From Hysterangium stoloniferum (Eukaryota; Basidiomycota; Agaricomycetes; Hysterangiales; Hysterangiaceae), in NCBI GenBank assembly GCA_015178975.1, contig WHVD01000207.1:62001-126000 (forward strand): a DNA stretch of 64,000 bases. The letters are read 5' to 3'. Below the pieces are notes generated by a model that was not told the DNA's origin, made no database searches, and saw only the letters and a program-made list of their open reading frames with translations. Shown in pieces: positions 22,158 through 32,698 of this stretch; positions within the stretch are counted from its first letter, which is position 1, and every line of letters starts with the position of its first letter. A program made the position numbers and the translations under genes.

Positions 22158-23444
22158 CAACTTGGCAGCCAGCTTGGCCAGTGGTGAGGTCGTGGCCGTA
22201 TTGGCCAATTGGGCTTTTGTGGCTTTTGGGCATGCAGCGACTAGGTGTCCAGGATCTGCGCACAACAAACAAAGGTTGTTGTCCATTTGGCGTTGCTTTT
22301 CCTATGGTAGGAGCTTGCCATCGGAGCCGAGTTTGCCAGTTAAGTCGGGTTTGTCTTTGTCTTGAGACTTATTTGACTGTTTTCCCTTGCCTTTTTTGTC
22401 GTTAGCCCCTTTGTTTTCGGACTTCTTATCGGATGTCGAGTTGCCACTGTTGTTGGTGTTTTGATTACCAGACTTGTTGGTGTTCTTATTGTCCGATGAT
22501 TTCTTGTCCGAAGGGTTTTCGCGACTAATTTCCGAACGTCGTTCCCAGTATCGGGCATCTGTGTTTTGCGCTTTCAGATGCATGAGAGGGAGGGTCTTCG
22601 GCTTGCCGGTTTCTCCTTTGGAAACTTCATCTTTGAGGCAAGACGGAATGCCAGAGTAAAACTGGTAATGGAGGGCCGAATCGCCCCAGTCGCAACACGC
22701 GGCGAGGTTGTTGAACTGGACGATGTAATCGGTGATGCGCTGAGTGTCTTTCATTTTGAGATTAGAAAGCGCAGTTTCGGCATCACCGGTCTGGTCGTAG
22801 GGACCGAAGTTGGTTTTGAGTTCCTCGACAAAGGCATCTCAATTGTGAAGCCAATCGGGGTCTTTGGAGGTGAGGCCAGAGAATGCGGGTTCAAACCAGG
22901 CTGCTGCAGAATCCTTAAGGTACGAGAGTGCAAAGTTTACCTTTCGGTCATCCGTTGCGAATGCAGCCGGGCGGTCCCGAAAGTTGAATCGACATTGCAT
23001 AAGAAATGTCGGCAATTTCTTTGGGTTTGAGCCAGTGAATGGCTTGGGTTTGTTGACTCAGGTTTGCCCAGGTTCCTTTTCCTTGATATTGCTTCTAAGG
23101 AATTTGTTAAGGGATCCTAGAGTACCTGAAAACAATTCCCATGTCTCTTCAGGGTCGAGAGCCGGTTTCTTTTTTGTGGACTTCTTGGAGCCACTAGCCT
23201 GAGGTTGGTCGCCACCCTCGGGTTCGTGTTCTGGAGCTGATTGATTGTTAATCTCTTCAGTTGCTTCGGGTTCGGTTGCTTCAGTTACTTCTTCAGCATC
23301 GCTGGTAATCACCACAAAGTGAGATTCTTCGGAGGTTTCTGGTATCAGGGTTCTCTGAGTAGCTCAGGCTGTATACAGGAAAGGAGACTTGAGAGTGGAA
23401 GATTCTGCTTCGCTGCTTGGCTTGGCATTTCTTCTCGGAGGCAT
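22146..23444 (-). pseudogene. gag of the family B Ty3 element
   Basis: It starts at the ATG at 23442-23444 (MPPRRNAKP) and ends with TAA at 22146-22148. The capsid-like region includes the DARYWERR segment, followed by a lysine/asparagine/serine-rich linker and the zinc knuckle CLLCADPGHLVAAC (CX2CX4HX4C, about 22220-22265). In-frame TGA codons at 23364-23366 and 23058-23060 are former CGA codons, and another near 22840 is a former TGG. A run of six A just before the stop allows entry into the pol frame. Confidence 0.85.
22150..22157 (-). promoter_or_regulatory. Candidate -1 frameshift site between gag and pol
   Basis: On the minus strand TTG AAA AAA GAC TAA ends gag; pol continues in the -1 frame through the A6 run (22152-22157). 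The placement five bases before the gag stop fits ribosomal slippage as used by many LTR retroelements. No downstream structure was computed. Confidence 0.45.
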
Positions 23445-23482
23445 GATTAAATGGAAAATGCAAGTGTGAAATCAGAATATAC

Positions 23483-24099
23483 TGTTAAGAACTAAAACTG
23501 ACTAATGTTGGTGGCCGACGGGGACCAATCGGAAGGACTTGGCTTCAGCTTATGTGCTGCACCCTCGCAAATATCCGTAGGGTGTCCTTAGATTTCAGAC
23601 TGGCGTAGACTAGTCTTAAAGAGTTCCTTTTGGGGAGATATCGATCGGGACCGAAAGACAAGTCGAGTGTCAGGCCAGGGGTCGGGGCCGAGAGTGGACA
23701 AGCGCACGCGAAGGCGGATGGGGGGATTCTTAGTATGAGACTGTTACAGACGTATGAGGGTATTCTGAGTCACTATTCTGATTGCCTAGTAACTACAACT
23801 ACAGCAGGTTCATATACAAGTAACAGGCATCTAGAAAATACTAATGGGGAGAAGGGCGGAAAATGGCATTAACAATAAGCTTGACTAGGAATGGGAAGTT
23901 TATGATTAGTTCGGAGGCCGATGATAACCGAGAGTGAAATTACAATAAAAGGAAATAGTTCGAGGACTACAAATATAGATAGGCATATGTGAAACATAGA
24001 GTGGAACAGATCAACATAATGAAAGGGACGTATCAAAGCATAACCAGACAGAAAGGCGTAGTCGGGTTTGATCAACCGGAAAGCATACATCAGTGTCGG
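23483..24099 (-). mobile_element. 5' LTR of the family B element, incomplete
   Basis: It matches 15131-15747 closely, including the LTR box at 23538-23570, but similarity stops at 24099 after cagtgtcgg. About 105 bp of the U3 end are missing, and single-copy sequence follows. Confidence 0.85.
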
Positions 24100-24594
24100 T
24101 CAATGTGAGTGAAGACTTACCCAAAATGGGCAAGCGTTAGGGCTGACACATCCTGCTTGGCACTCTTGAAACACTAATGTCAAACCCCAGATTCAAAATT
24201 CAAAATTCAAAAAGAAAATAGACCTGATACAGTTGGGACACCGTAAAGGGAGAACTGTTGTAAAAAAAAATATCTAGGCGAACGAAGATGGGTGCCAATA
24301 CGTAGTTCTATTACATAAATTCAAACCACTGATTGGGCTGTCTCCGCTGCTTATTTCAACAACAAAACGACTCTGTCTTTGACCAGGTGGGTACTTGTAA
24401 AACTTTTTTGAAACATATAATGAATAAACGGAATCTGTCTTGATGCTCTGACGCTTTTTTGTTTGCTGAACAATTGTGATCCACTTACGCTCGATATTCG
24501 TAAATAGATAACTATTCTTCCCAAGTCTCGTTGCCTTTATGTGCCTTGAATAATATCAACCAATCAGATAAGGACCAGACTTCCATTCCCATTC
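24100..24594. other. Non-repetitive stretch, no gene recognised
   Basis: Base composition changes to ordinary host DNA after the broken LTR. I see no gene I can support. It could be the promoter or 5' region of the coding remnant that follows. Confidence 0.3.
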
Positions 24595-25690
24595 GTGGTA
24601 ACAATAAAGCCCCAAATTATTCGTTTTGCTCCTATCGTATCAGGGATTCTCCCAGTCGGCAGAGAACGCAGATCACCTACTTTTGAACCAGCCCCTGAAT
24701 TCGCCGTTCCTGTTGGTTTTGTTGCAATAGTAGAACCTGCACCCCCCACTGGCACGGACGAGCTCAGTGACACATCCTCTCCACACTCCAACGACAATCT
24801 CGAGTTCTCACCAAAATCAAATTTGGCCAAGTCCAGCCCTGGTACTACTCATGCCCCTGGTGAGGATAATACCCATTCGCAAGATAAAGAGGAAGAGGAA
24901 GACGGTGGTCATGGAGCTGAACCGCCGGATGATGAGGAAGAGGAAGAGGATGATTATGAAGGCGAGCCTCCTGATAACAAGGGGTGGCATGTCTTCCCAA
25001 TCCACCCAAAGTCCAAGAAGGCTACGATTTACGTAGCTCACAATGGGGATTTTGAATGGCTTAAAAGTCTTAATGGGAAATTTCCTCCGGGATTCGCACC
25101 CCAGAGGGTTATATGTGGGGTCATTCGCGGGATGAGCTTTTGTGGATCGAGTATGTCTCCACCAAACAACCACTTTTATTCTGGTCAAAAGAATTGAATC
25201 TTACGCTATCATCCACAGATCTGCTCCCAATTTCGTCTCTTGGTGTACAGTAAGCCAGATCTGATTGCTGGACCCCACAGTCACATGCAAACTCTTCAGC
25301 GAGGATGGAAAACCCTTGTACTCTGGAACTCAATCCGCCGATGAACAAATGATGGAACTTATGTTAGGAAAGCCTACTATTGTAGGGCCGAGGGGTTACA
25401 ATCCAGCAAATCACCGTATAGCGATGCTTCTAGGAATAGGGCCAGATCGATTGGACATCCATATTACATATTCTGATCTTCCTCGCATTCTTGATGTGTA
25501 TGATGAAGACGATGTGACAAATCCATTGAGCGAAAGGACGGATAACGATTCTGGCCCTGCGGGTGTCATGTTTGACCGATTAGACCAGAAGAAGTGCCTG
25601 AGGCTATCGAAGTCTCCTTGTTAGGTAATCGAGCCTTGAAGAATGTGCAAACGGAAAAATGAGACAGTGTATGTCTCAAAATGACATAAT
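24595..25690 (+). pseudogene. Hypothetical protein remnant with acidic linker
   Basis: An open frame from 24595 encodes a Pro/Ser/Thr-rich N-terminus, then a strongly acidic stretch of Glu/Asp (about residues 95-130), then HVFPIHPKSKKATIYV and FEWLKSLNGKFPPGFAP. The coding signal shifts frame near 25130 (ELLWIEYVSTKQPLLFW), then passes a possible short intron (about 25260-25290) into TCKLFSEDGKPLYSG and ends with RALKNVQTEK. Frame shifts suggest either unrecognised introns or a broken gene. I do not recognise the family. It may belong to the kinase-like sequence downstream. Confidence 0.35.
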
Positions 25691-25754
25691 TAACTTCGGT
25701 TTGAATCTCCTCTTAAAATGTATTGTTATATACGTGTAGTATAGTAAGGTGGAA

Positions 25755-25915
25755 CTCTCAGCGAATCGCATATCGCTGAGAGTAAGTACTTATGTAGGTG
25801 TTATCATTTACAAAAACAAACAAACTCATGTATTTGTAGCTTAAAGTTGCTATTAGGTAACGTATATATAGCGAATCACATATCGCTGAGACTTAAAGTT
25901 GCTATTACTCCTGGA
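25755..25915. repeat. Inverted repeat and 50-bp direct repeat
   Basis: CTCTCAGCGA and its exact complement flank an 8-bp loop (25755-25782). A second, shorter agcga...tcgct inverted repeat lies at 25871-25890. The words cttaaagttgctatta occur at about 25840 and 25891. This could be a small palindromic element or a terminator-like structure. Confidence 0.55.
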
Positions 25916-26703
25916 GTCAAGCCCCATCGATATCACCTCATCAACCCCAACCGCAACGGAGCAGCTCGAGTGTAACCCGATAATGGATCTCATGCGACAC
26001 TCATTATTTCAAAATCATGTCGATTTGGATCTGGAACAACAGGCCACATTTATGAGGAACAGATTGAGCTGGAGATTACATAAAACTGAAGAAGAAGTTT
26101 CCAGATTTCCTCTCATATTGAGGGTTATTGCTAAAGTCAGGAGACATCGGAACCCGATTCCTGCAGAATGAGGCAAAGATGTATCATTCTTTCCCGGAAC
26201 ATTTTAAGCATGAATACATGGGTTATCAACTCGTAAAACCCTGTCATATCCTTCAGAAACTATACCAACTTGTTCCTCATTTCTATGGATATTATGAGCT
26301 GGATGACAGAACGCGCACGCTGCTCCTAATGATGGAGGATTGTGGTTCTCCAATAGACTCTAGCTCTCTAACGCAGTATCAAAAGTAAAATATACACTAT
26401 CATGCTTTGTACATTTCTCACTCAATTCATTTCAGGGCAAAAATCATGCTCATGTTTTAACGTTTCCACGATGCCAATTTCCTACACCGTTCAATTGCCA
26501 ACCACAATATCCTCACTCAGCCTGGACCACCCAAAGAAAAAATGAGGTTAAGTATGTGTCCTCTATGGGGCCGTTCAGCGGATAAGCCCTCTTTTCGAAT
26601 TGTGGACTTTGGCCGCACGATCAATCTTAATGAGGAAAATACCAAGGAGGATATGAGTACATGGAATGAGCAACATGCATTGAGTAAACTTCTTCAAATG
26701 CAT
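25899..26703 (+). pseudogene. Fungal protein-kinase-like gene, probably inactive
   Basis: The parts follow the order of a kinase fold: a VIAK-like beta-3 segment, GTRFLQNEAKMYHSF with the alpha-C glutamate, PHFYGYYELD, a hinge LLLMMEDCGSPI, the loop FHDANFLHRSIANHNIL and FRIVDFGRTINL (DFG). The aspartate of the HRD motif is replaced by serine. This resembles a basidiomycete kinase-like family in which that residue is often lost; the family link is from general knowledge. A frame change near 26130 and a probable intron (about 26386-26435) occur, and a TAA at 26458-26460 interrupts the frame before the catalytic loop. I call it a pseudogene with moderate confidence. Confidence 0.55.
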
Positions 26704-26792
26704 ATGCCGATTTGATTTTTGTACTTCAGATTGATTGGTGGTGCATGCTAATGGTCATCTTTCCTGAGTTTTTTTTTTAAATCCTTGCTCTG

Positions 26793-27184
26793 TCACACCC
26801 ACTCAGCAGAGTCTGAGGACTGGTGTATATGACACAGTGTCAGATATAGACAGGTTGAGGTGGAAATCCAGTGGAGTCCGACAACTGTGTATATAGGGTG
26901 ATGTGCAGGTCCCAGGAGTCCAGTCGGAGTCTGGTTTGGGAGATGACCAAGAACATGTAGAAATGTCAACTGTGAATGGGTGGACTCTGATGGATTCCAG
27001 GTCATAACAGATGGTATCTAGTTGGGAGCAGACAGGGTGGGGTACATACAGAGAGTCAGGCATAAACAAGTTGATGTGCAGACTCTGGCAGGACTCCAGT
27101 TGTAACTATGCAATATAGAGGGTCAGGAGCATGTAGGATGGGGCCCAGGAGCCTGGAGGCCAGCAGGTTTTCCAGTTCCTGACA
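26793..27184 (-). mobile_element. Partial LTR related to the solo LTR at 6018-7037
   Basis: The reverse complement starts TGTCAGGAACTGG and matches the first 340 bp or so of 6018-7037 (gggccccatcctacatgctc, ccctctatattg). The 3' part is missing. CpG sites are mostly lost. Confidence 0.75.
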
Positions 27185-27186
27185 CC

Positions 27187-27470
27187 AGCTTAAGGAGAAT
27201 ATCTGTCAAGGCAATGGCAAGCCAATTGCTCTCATCAATATACATATCAAAGCTCAGCAATGTGATGCTCACTATTAGAAATGCTGTGCCAAAATCATTC
27301 ATGAAACATCCTCAGACTGCCTGACACAAGGCACCCAAGACAACAAACCAGCAACCACATCTATTGGCAATACCACTAACACTGGCAATCACTCCTCAAA
27401 GAAGTGCAAGAAGAGACAGACTCAACTTCTAAAAATGCTGCAACTTCTAGCAACAACACTGGCACCTCCG
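27187..27470 (+). pseudogene. Ty3 gag fragment next to the Sec2 gene
   Basis: Translated pieces LKENICQGNGKPIALI, IKAQQCDAHYW and DNKPATTSIGNTTNTGN align in order with the family B Gag (LKDEVSKGETGKP, LKAQNTDARYW, and the Asn/Ser/Lys-rich linker). The fragment is CpG-poor and ends where CpG-rich Sec2 coding sequence begins. Confidence 0.6.
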
Positions 27471-29019
27471 CTAGTCCAGTCGTATGATCACATATCAGAC
27501 CTGGAGAACAACATTCACATCATCACCTCGTCCGCACAGCGTGCCGCAACACTTCAAATTTCAGCGCTAGAACTCAAACGCACGCAACATTTAGCTGCAC
27601 TCAACACCGGTCTTCTCGTCGAAAAGACCCATGTTACGAGTGAGCTTAATCGACTCATGGGACGAGCGACTGAGGAGGCCGCTAGGCGGGGTGTCGCCGA
27701 GAGTGTACAGCAGGAGATCGAGCGGGACTTGGACGGTCTGAGTGCCAAGCTGTTTGGAAGGGCGAATGCGATGGTTGCCGAGGCAAGACTTGCAGCCGCG
27801 AAAAGTGAAAGAAAGGTGCAAGAGGCCGAGGCGGGGTTGAGAGGTGCCGAAGATGCCGTCAGGGCCATGCAGGAGAAAATGCAGGCGTTGCAGGCTGAGA
27901 AGGAACGCGTCGTGGGTCGAGAGAGACGCAGTTGTTGCCCCCTCCGTCCGTTTACTGAGCGCCCATGCTCCATCTCACGATTTTTTGTTATTCGTCGTTC
28001 ACCTGAGGGCACTTCGCCCGACTTCATCACAGCCGCCTCCGATCGCGACCCTGTTACCACTTCCATTTCTCACCCGTCTCGTCGCAGAAGATTCGTGAGT
28101 GTGAATAATATTTCTTCCGCCTTGCACGTCTAATCATCTTTTCCCTAGTGACCCAACTCTACGCCTTGACGCCGCCCCCGCATTAAACTGGCTCACCCGT
28201 CGCACCGTAACCGCCGCAATTCACACCGCTCAACTCACGATCGAACCTCTCCCCGTCAATGCCATTCTCCAGACATCCAGCTCAGACCAGCATTGCGCAC
28301 TCTGTGGCAAATCTGTTCTACCAGCATTAGCACCAGCGACGATTTCAACGCCCACGCAATCTCAGGCATCAAACGGACCAAAATCCTGGCGCCCTGCGTT
28401 CCTTAAGAACCAGAAACAGGACCAGAACTCTTCGAGTCAAGGCCAGAGCCATTCGATACATAGTCCAACCCCATCGATCGCCACATCCGCGTCCTTTTAT
28501 CCCCCTTCGACGTCCACGCCTCCCCTCACGCCTCCCCCTACAACCACCTCCCTCCCCTCAATATCGACTGCGAACACGAACACGTCTTCCCCTGCGGTTT
28601 ATGTATTCCGTCTTCAAACACCCACCGCGTGTTCAAGCCCCTTCCTCGCCCTTCACAAATTCAACACTACGAGCTCGACCTACTATACCCTCTGCAACCC
28701 GGGGTGGTGTCTCTCGAGGCTCAGAATGACATGTGAGTTGTGGCGCTTTGTGAGAGTTGGTATAGTGGGAAGCGTGTGGGAGGAGATGCCCACTTTTTCT
28801 CCTCCGCCACAACATCCACAGACGATGGAAGTGACACGTACTGCCTCTAGCTCGATCTCGTCCTCTCCCACCAGTACCAGTCCGAGGCCGCCTGCTGTTC
28901 CCCCCAGGCGGAGAGTAGGAATGGGTATGAACATGAGCGTTGGGAAGTTGTTTGGAATGGCGCTAGGTAAGGGTGCTGTTAGTGGAACCGCGACCTCGAC
29001 GACACCCACTAGCACGTAG
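27471..29019 (+). CDS. Sec2/Rabin-type Rab GDP/GTP exchange factor, 5' end missing
   Basis: The protein is expected to activate a Sec4/Rab8-type GTPase in exocytosis. The Sec2 coiled coil is clear: SYDHISDLEN, TQHLAALNTGLLVEKTHV, TEEAARRG and LSAKLFGRANAMVAEA. After an intron (near 27887-27959, exact donor unresolved) comes HAPSHDFLLFVVHLRALRP and FLTRLVAEDSDPTLRLD across a clean 54-bp intron (28095-28148: gtgagt, ctaat, tag). A CALCG motif, a Ser/Thr/Pro-rich linker and CLSRLRMTCELWRFVRVGIV complete the conserved C-terminal domain, and the frame stops at 29017-29019. Upstream of SYDHISDLE only gag-like transposon sequence is found, so N-terminal exons are absent or far away. The gene may be truncated, or use a start within the remnant (ATG at 27435). 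Confidence 0.8.
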
Positions 29020-29249
29020 AGTCCATTGACGCCGTTACCAACGAGGGGTGTGAGGAGTGGATCGATTACGAGTGGGATGTCGCCGCCACCGTTGCCGAGG
29101 AGGAGTGAGACGCGGGAAAGGATGAGTTTTAGTTTAGGTTTGGGGGGTGATTTTTGACTTTCCATTCACAAGGCTAATAAGTCGTGTGTTAAAGCTTATT
29201 ATCAGAAAAGACAAGTCCCCGTCAATCGCGTCTCCTATCCAGCGTGTTA
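29020..29249. other. 3' flank of Sec2, no gene seen
   Basis: GC-rich sequence directly after the Sec2 stop, then AT-richer DNA up to the solo LTR. It is probably 3' untranslated sequence. Confidence 0.35.
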
Positions 29250-29485
29250 TGTTAGAATATAGGGCTGTGCGAGCATGCATAAGGTGCCACACCGGCAATT
29301 TGCCACCCCATTGTTCAGCGTAACCTTTTGTTGCCATACGTCTATTGTTCTCAAGGCGTATATAACTCGTATAGATTTTTGTATTTACGCTATCCGTTTG
29401 CCTCCTACGAGACACAGAGGATCAAACGGAAATCACATTCGTCCTTGTTTCTGATTGTTGCGAGCTTCGAGATTTTATTCCAACA
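29250..29485 (-). mobile_element. Solo LTR (236 bp), same family as the TRIM-like element
   Basis: The reverse complement begins TGTTGGAATAAAATCTCG and ends TATATTCTAACA, the same length and sequence as the LTRs at 30884 and 31698. The flanks tgtta and tgcta match at four of five positions. Confidence 0.88.
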
Positions 29486-30883
29486 TGCTACCCCTTATTT
29501 TTGGACACGAAAAGCTCGGGGTCTGCTGTAAAACCTGACGTCGAGGCCAACCCGGCTTCTCTCACTAAACCCACTCAGGGCCTTACTACTTCAGAAGCAC
29601 TACCATTGGGGGGCGTAGACCTCGCGTCCGTCTCATTACCGCCCTCACCTATCAAACCCGAAATGATTTTTGACCATGACGAGCATGATCATGATCACGA
29701 TCACGAAGATGAACATATCAAGGCAAAAACACAAAACCACCCGTGCAAGATAAAGGCACCGGTGAGAACACGAATACCAAATTGGAAGCATCGGAGATAC
29801 CCCCCGCGACGCCGGATTGGTTCCGTTGAAGAAGCCCGCCCTTTTGCCGATCAAGTATTCAAGTATACTTTTTAGAAGACATGGTGGTTGCTCCCTGGCA
29901 CATGATTTACTTACCGTGGGGATTCTGTTTTCAAAGTTCACACGGCCGTTGACTTTTCGAATTTGACTTAAGACGCGCGAAAGTATTCGTATTAGGACCA
30001 TATCCTCGCAAAGAAAAAAAAATGCAATGGATTACTTGTAGCTTGATCTCCATATCAATGGTGCATGTTGATTTACTGATACGCCAACTGCGATGAATTT
30101 TACTCAAGATTTCCAGAAACATCACCCATGAAATGTTTGTATACTTGCTGAACGCTTGTTAACTAGCTTTTAGTATTGTTGCATTTCCTGAAATCCTCTC
30201 GCCGCGCCCCTGGAACCACGATCACACCATGGATCTGTTTATCCTATCATTATTTTCGCAGTCCCATCGACGATACTCACGGATCACAGATGCATTGCAC
30301 TATGCGACAACCACGTACAATCAACATACCGTGGTCGCTCCTTACAGGGTCAGTTTGAACTTCCTGTCCTTGAAGGTAGACTAAAGCTTATCTACAGCCG
30401 CCCTGATATCCATATTTTTAAGGATCTTTTGAGTGTTTCTCTAAGGTCAAGGACTGCTGATTTCTGTAATGTGATTGTATATTCAGTTTTACATATATTC
30501 AAGAACTTTTATTGATTTCGTCTGTTATAGATAGGAGGGTCATTCGGTGGCTGCCGCACTGCCGCGTTGTTCCTAATGGCATGTTTTTTACTACTGTTTA
30601 AGAAACTTGGGCAGTGAACGTTGTATTACAAGAACTTGTCGAAAGCCTGGACATGGAAGACAGGGAAGAGCCATCAATTCGGGGGGCTCACATTGACATT
30701 AAGGTTCAAACCGTCGGCCTCCTCTCTCTGTGTGTAGGGAACCACGGAAGTAAATATGGCTGATGGGGCTCATAATGATGATGCTTGACTATAACTGTTT
30801 CAAGACTTTCCGCACTGATTCATACATGTCCACTGGCATGACAGGTCGTCCGACAAGGTAAGTTGCCTACCTCTATTAGGATA
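29486..30883. other. Stretch without a recognised gene
   Basis: An open frame at 29501-29875 contains an Asp/His run (about 29675-29715: alternating gat/gac and cat/cac codons) with coding-like composition on either side, but no family is recognised and the frame is not closed by splice signals I trust. The rest, up to 30883, holds no identifiable feature. Confidence 0.3.
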
Positions 30884-31933
30884 TGTTGGAATAAAATCTC
30901 GAAGCTCACAACAATCAGAAACAAGGATGAATGTGATTTCCATTTGACCCTCTGTGTCTCGTAGGAGGCAAACGGATAGCGTAAATACAAAAATCTATAC
31001 TAGTTATATACACCTTGAGAACAATAGACGTATGGCAACAAAAGGTTACGCTGAACAATGGGGTGGCAAATTGCCGGTGTGGCACCTTATGCATGCTCGC
31101 ACAGCCCTATATTCTAATACACTCCCTCGAGCAAAACAAGGTGCCAAAAGCACTCCCTGAAATTCTGAAAATTCTCCAAAAATCTCTCAGCTTCTTCAAT
31201 GCTTCCCAAATCCCTCTAAAATCTTCTGGAGGCCCGCTCAAGGCATTTCTTCGATGGTCTTCTGGAGGCCCGCTCAAGGCACTCCCTTGTCGGTCTTCTG
31301 GTGGCTCGCTCAAAGCACTCCCTCGATTCTTCTTCTGCTCAAACGGCATAAGGAGGCCCGCTCAAGGCTCCCTTCTTCAGTTCTTCTGCCCCCAGGCTCA
31401 TGGAGGACTTCCTCTGCAAGTTTAGAGGCATTGCAGGCCTTCTTCTGCAAGTTTAGATGCTGCGCAAGCCTTCTTCTGCCTCGGCGACAAGAGGACTTTG
31501 GTCTGCGCTCCGAGTGAGCGGCTTTCTGCGGCGTGATGGACAACGGCAGGAATTGGACATCAGAGCGTGAGTCTTCAACTCCAGCGGCATCTGAGAGGTC
31601 AAGAAGTCGAGTTGGCAGCGGGGAACGAGAGCCAGCGACGACGACAACTACGAAGTGAATATGTTACTGACCCACTCGAAAGGACAGGATCCGTTTGTGT
31701 TGGAATAAAATCTCGAAGCTCACAACAATCAGAAACAAGGACGAATGTAATTTCCGTTTGACCCTCTGTGTCTCGTAGGAGGCAAACGGATAGCGTAAAT
31801 ACAAAAATCTATACTAGTTATATACGCCTTGAGAACAATAGACGTATGGCAACAAAAGGTTACGCTGAACAATGGGGTGGCAAATTGCCGGTGTGGCACC
31901 TTATGCATGCTCGCACAGCCCTATATCCTAACA
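30884..31933 (+). mobile_element. TRIM-like non-autonomous LTR retrotransposon, complete (1050 bp)
   Basis: Two 236-bp LTRs (30884-31119 and 31698-31933) flank a 578-bp internal region, and ggata occurs on both sides (30879-30883 and 31934-31938). The LTRs begin TGTTGGAATAAAATC and end TATATCCTAACA (CTAATA in the 5' copy), and differ at about six sites. The internal part has no gag or pol and consists largely of repeats around cttctggaggcccgctcaag. Size and structure fit a terminal-repeat retrotransposon in miniature mobilised in trans. The LTR termini look more Copia-like than like the Ty3 LTRs in the window, which is only an impression. Confidence 0.88.
31218..31480. repeat. Internal repeats of the TRIM-like element
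   Basis: About five copies of a unit with cttctggaggcccgctcaagg, spaced about 35-40 bp, then two copies of a ttcttctgcaagtttag unit. Open frames through them are not considered coding. Confidence 0.75.
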
Positions 31934-32698
31934 GGATATTACATCGTGCTAACATCTTTCACCAAGGGCTCTGATAGAGTTCGCGAGACATCTGAGTGCG
32001 AAATGATTGCTGTTTGGTGGGGGGATTTGCTGCTTAGCAGGAACACTTGCGTCTTACATGTACGGAAAGAAATGCGAATGACTGAGTATTGAATGTTATT
32101 TGTGTCGGCGGTATGGGGGTTAAATGTAAGAAATATATGACGGGTTTTTATGTGTGACAAAGTCCCTACTAAAATACAACTGATGACTAAGCTACTGTAA
32201 AGTACTACTTAGCCAAGCATCAAATAAACTATGTTAAAACAAAGAGCATAGAACGGCTTGCAACACAACAAGTTTTAATATTAAATTGCTCCCGCTGTAT
32301 TGGTACCTAATAGGTAGAGGCCGTACTACTAAGTGGCAATTTGGTGTGACGTTTAGAAAAGGAAACGTGTAATATGGCTGCTGTCGGAGACTTCGGCTCC
32401 AAAATAGCTATCCTATCATTTCAATCACACATCGACTGTGCCCAAGTATAAATGGGGTGATGATGGTACTAGGTCTTGTCGGCAGTTGATCTGACACGAT
32501 GAGTAATGTTTGCAGCCTGGAAAGTGGGCGCAAATGGTGTCATAATTGATATATTCGTCAACCTATGAGACAGCATAGTGTAGATAATTTTGAAAAAAGT
32601 CCTCCCAAATCCAAAATAGAGCAGAAGCTAGGTGGCAAATTGTGACCATTGTCCTCACGTCACGCCACGATCGATGGAGCATTTTGCCTCCAGGTGTT
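31934..32698. other. Stretch without a recognised gene
   Basis: The second ggata target copy is at 31934. Beyond it I see only ordinary AT-balanced DNA; the last part is probably the 3' flank of the zinc-finger gene. Confidence 0.3.

Larger units (their letters stand above)
15131..24099 (-). mobile_element. Ty3/Gypsy chromovirus, family B, with both LTRs
   Basis: Read on the minus strand the order is 5' LTR (23483-24099, incomplete), gag, pol with PR-RT-RH-IN-chromodomain, a convergent accessory gene, a polypurine tract and the 3' LTR (15131-15853). The two LTRs differ at few sites, so the insertion is fairly young, but CGA-to-TGA changes have produced several stops. A solo LTR of another family is nested at 16629-17899. 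The 5' LTR lacks its first 105 bp or so, and no target-site duplication is seen. Confidence 0.9.

Noticed and set aside
20380-23202. Plus-strand open frames opposite gag-pol of the family B element
   Set aside because: They lack introns, domains and conservation in the other copies, unlike the accessory gene after the pol stop.
30954-31974. Repeated small open frame (about 60 codons) at 29250, 30954 and 31768
   Set aside because: It lies wholly within the 236-bp LTR and changes end wherever the LTR ends; no conservation beyond LTR identity.
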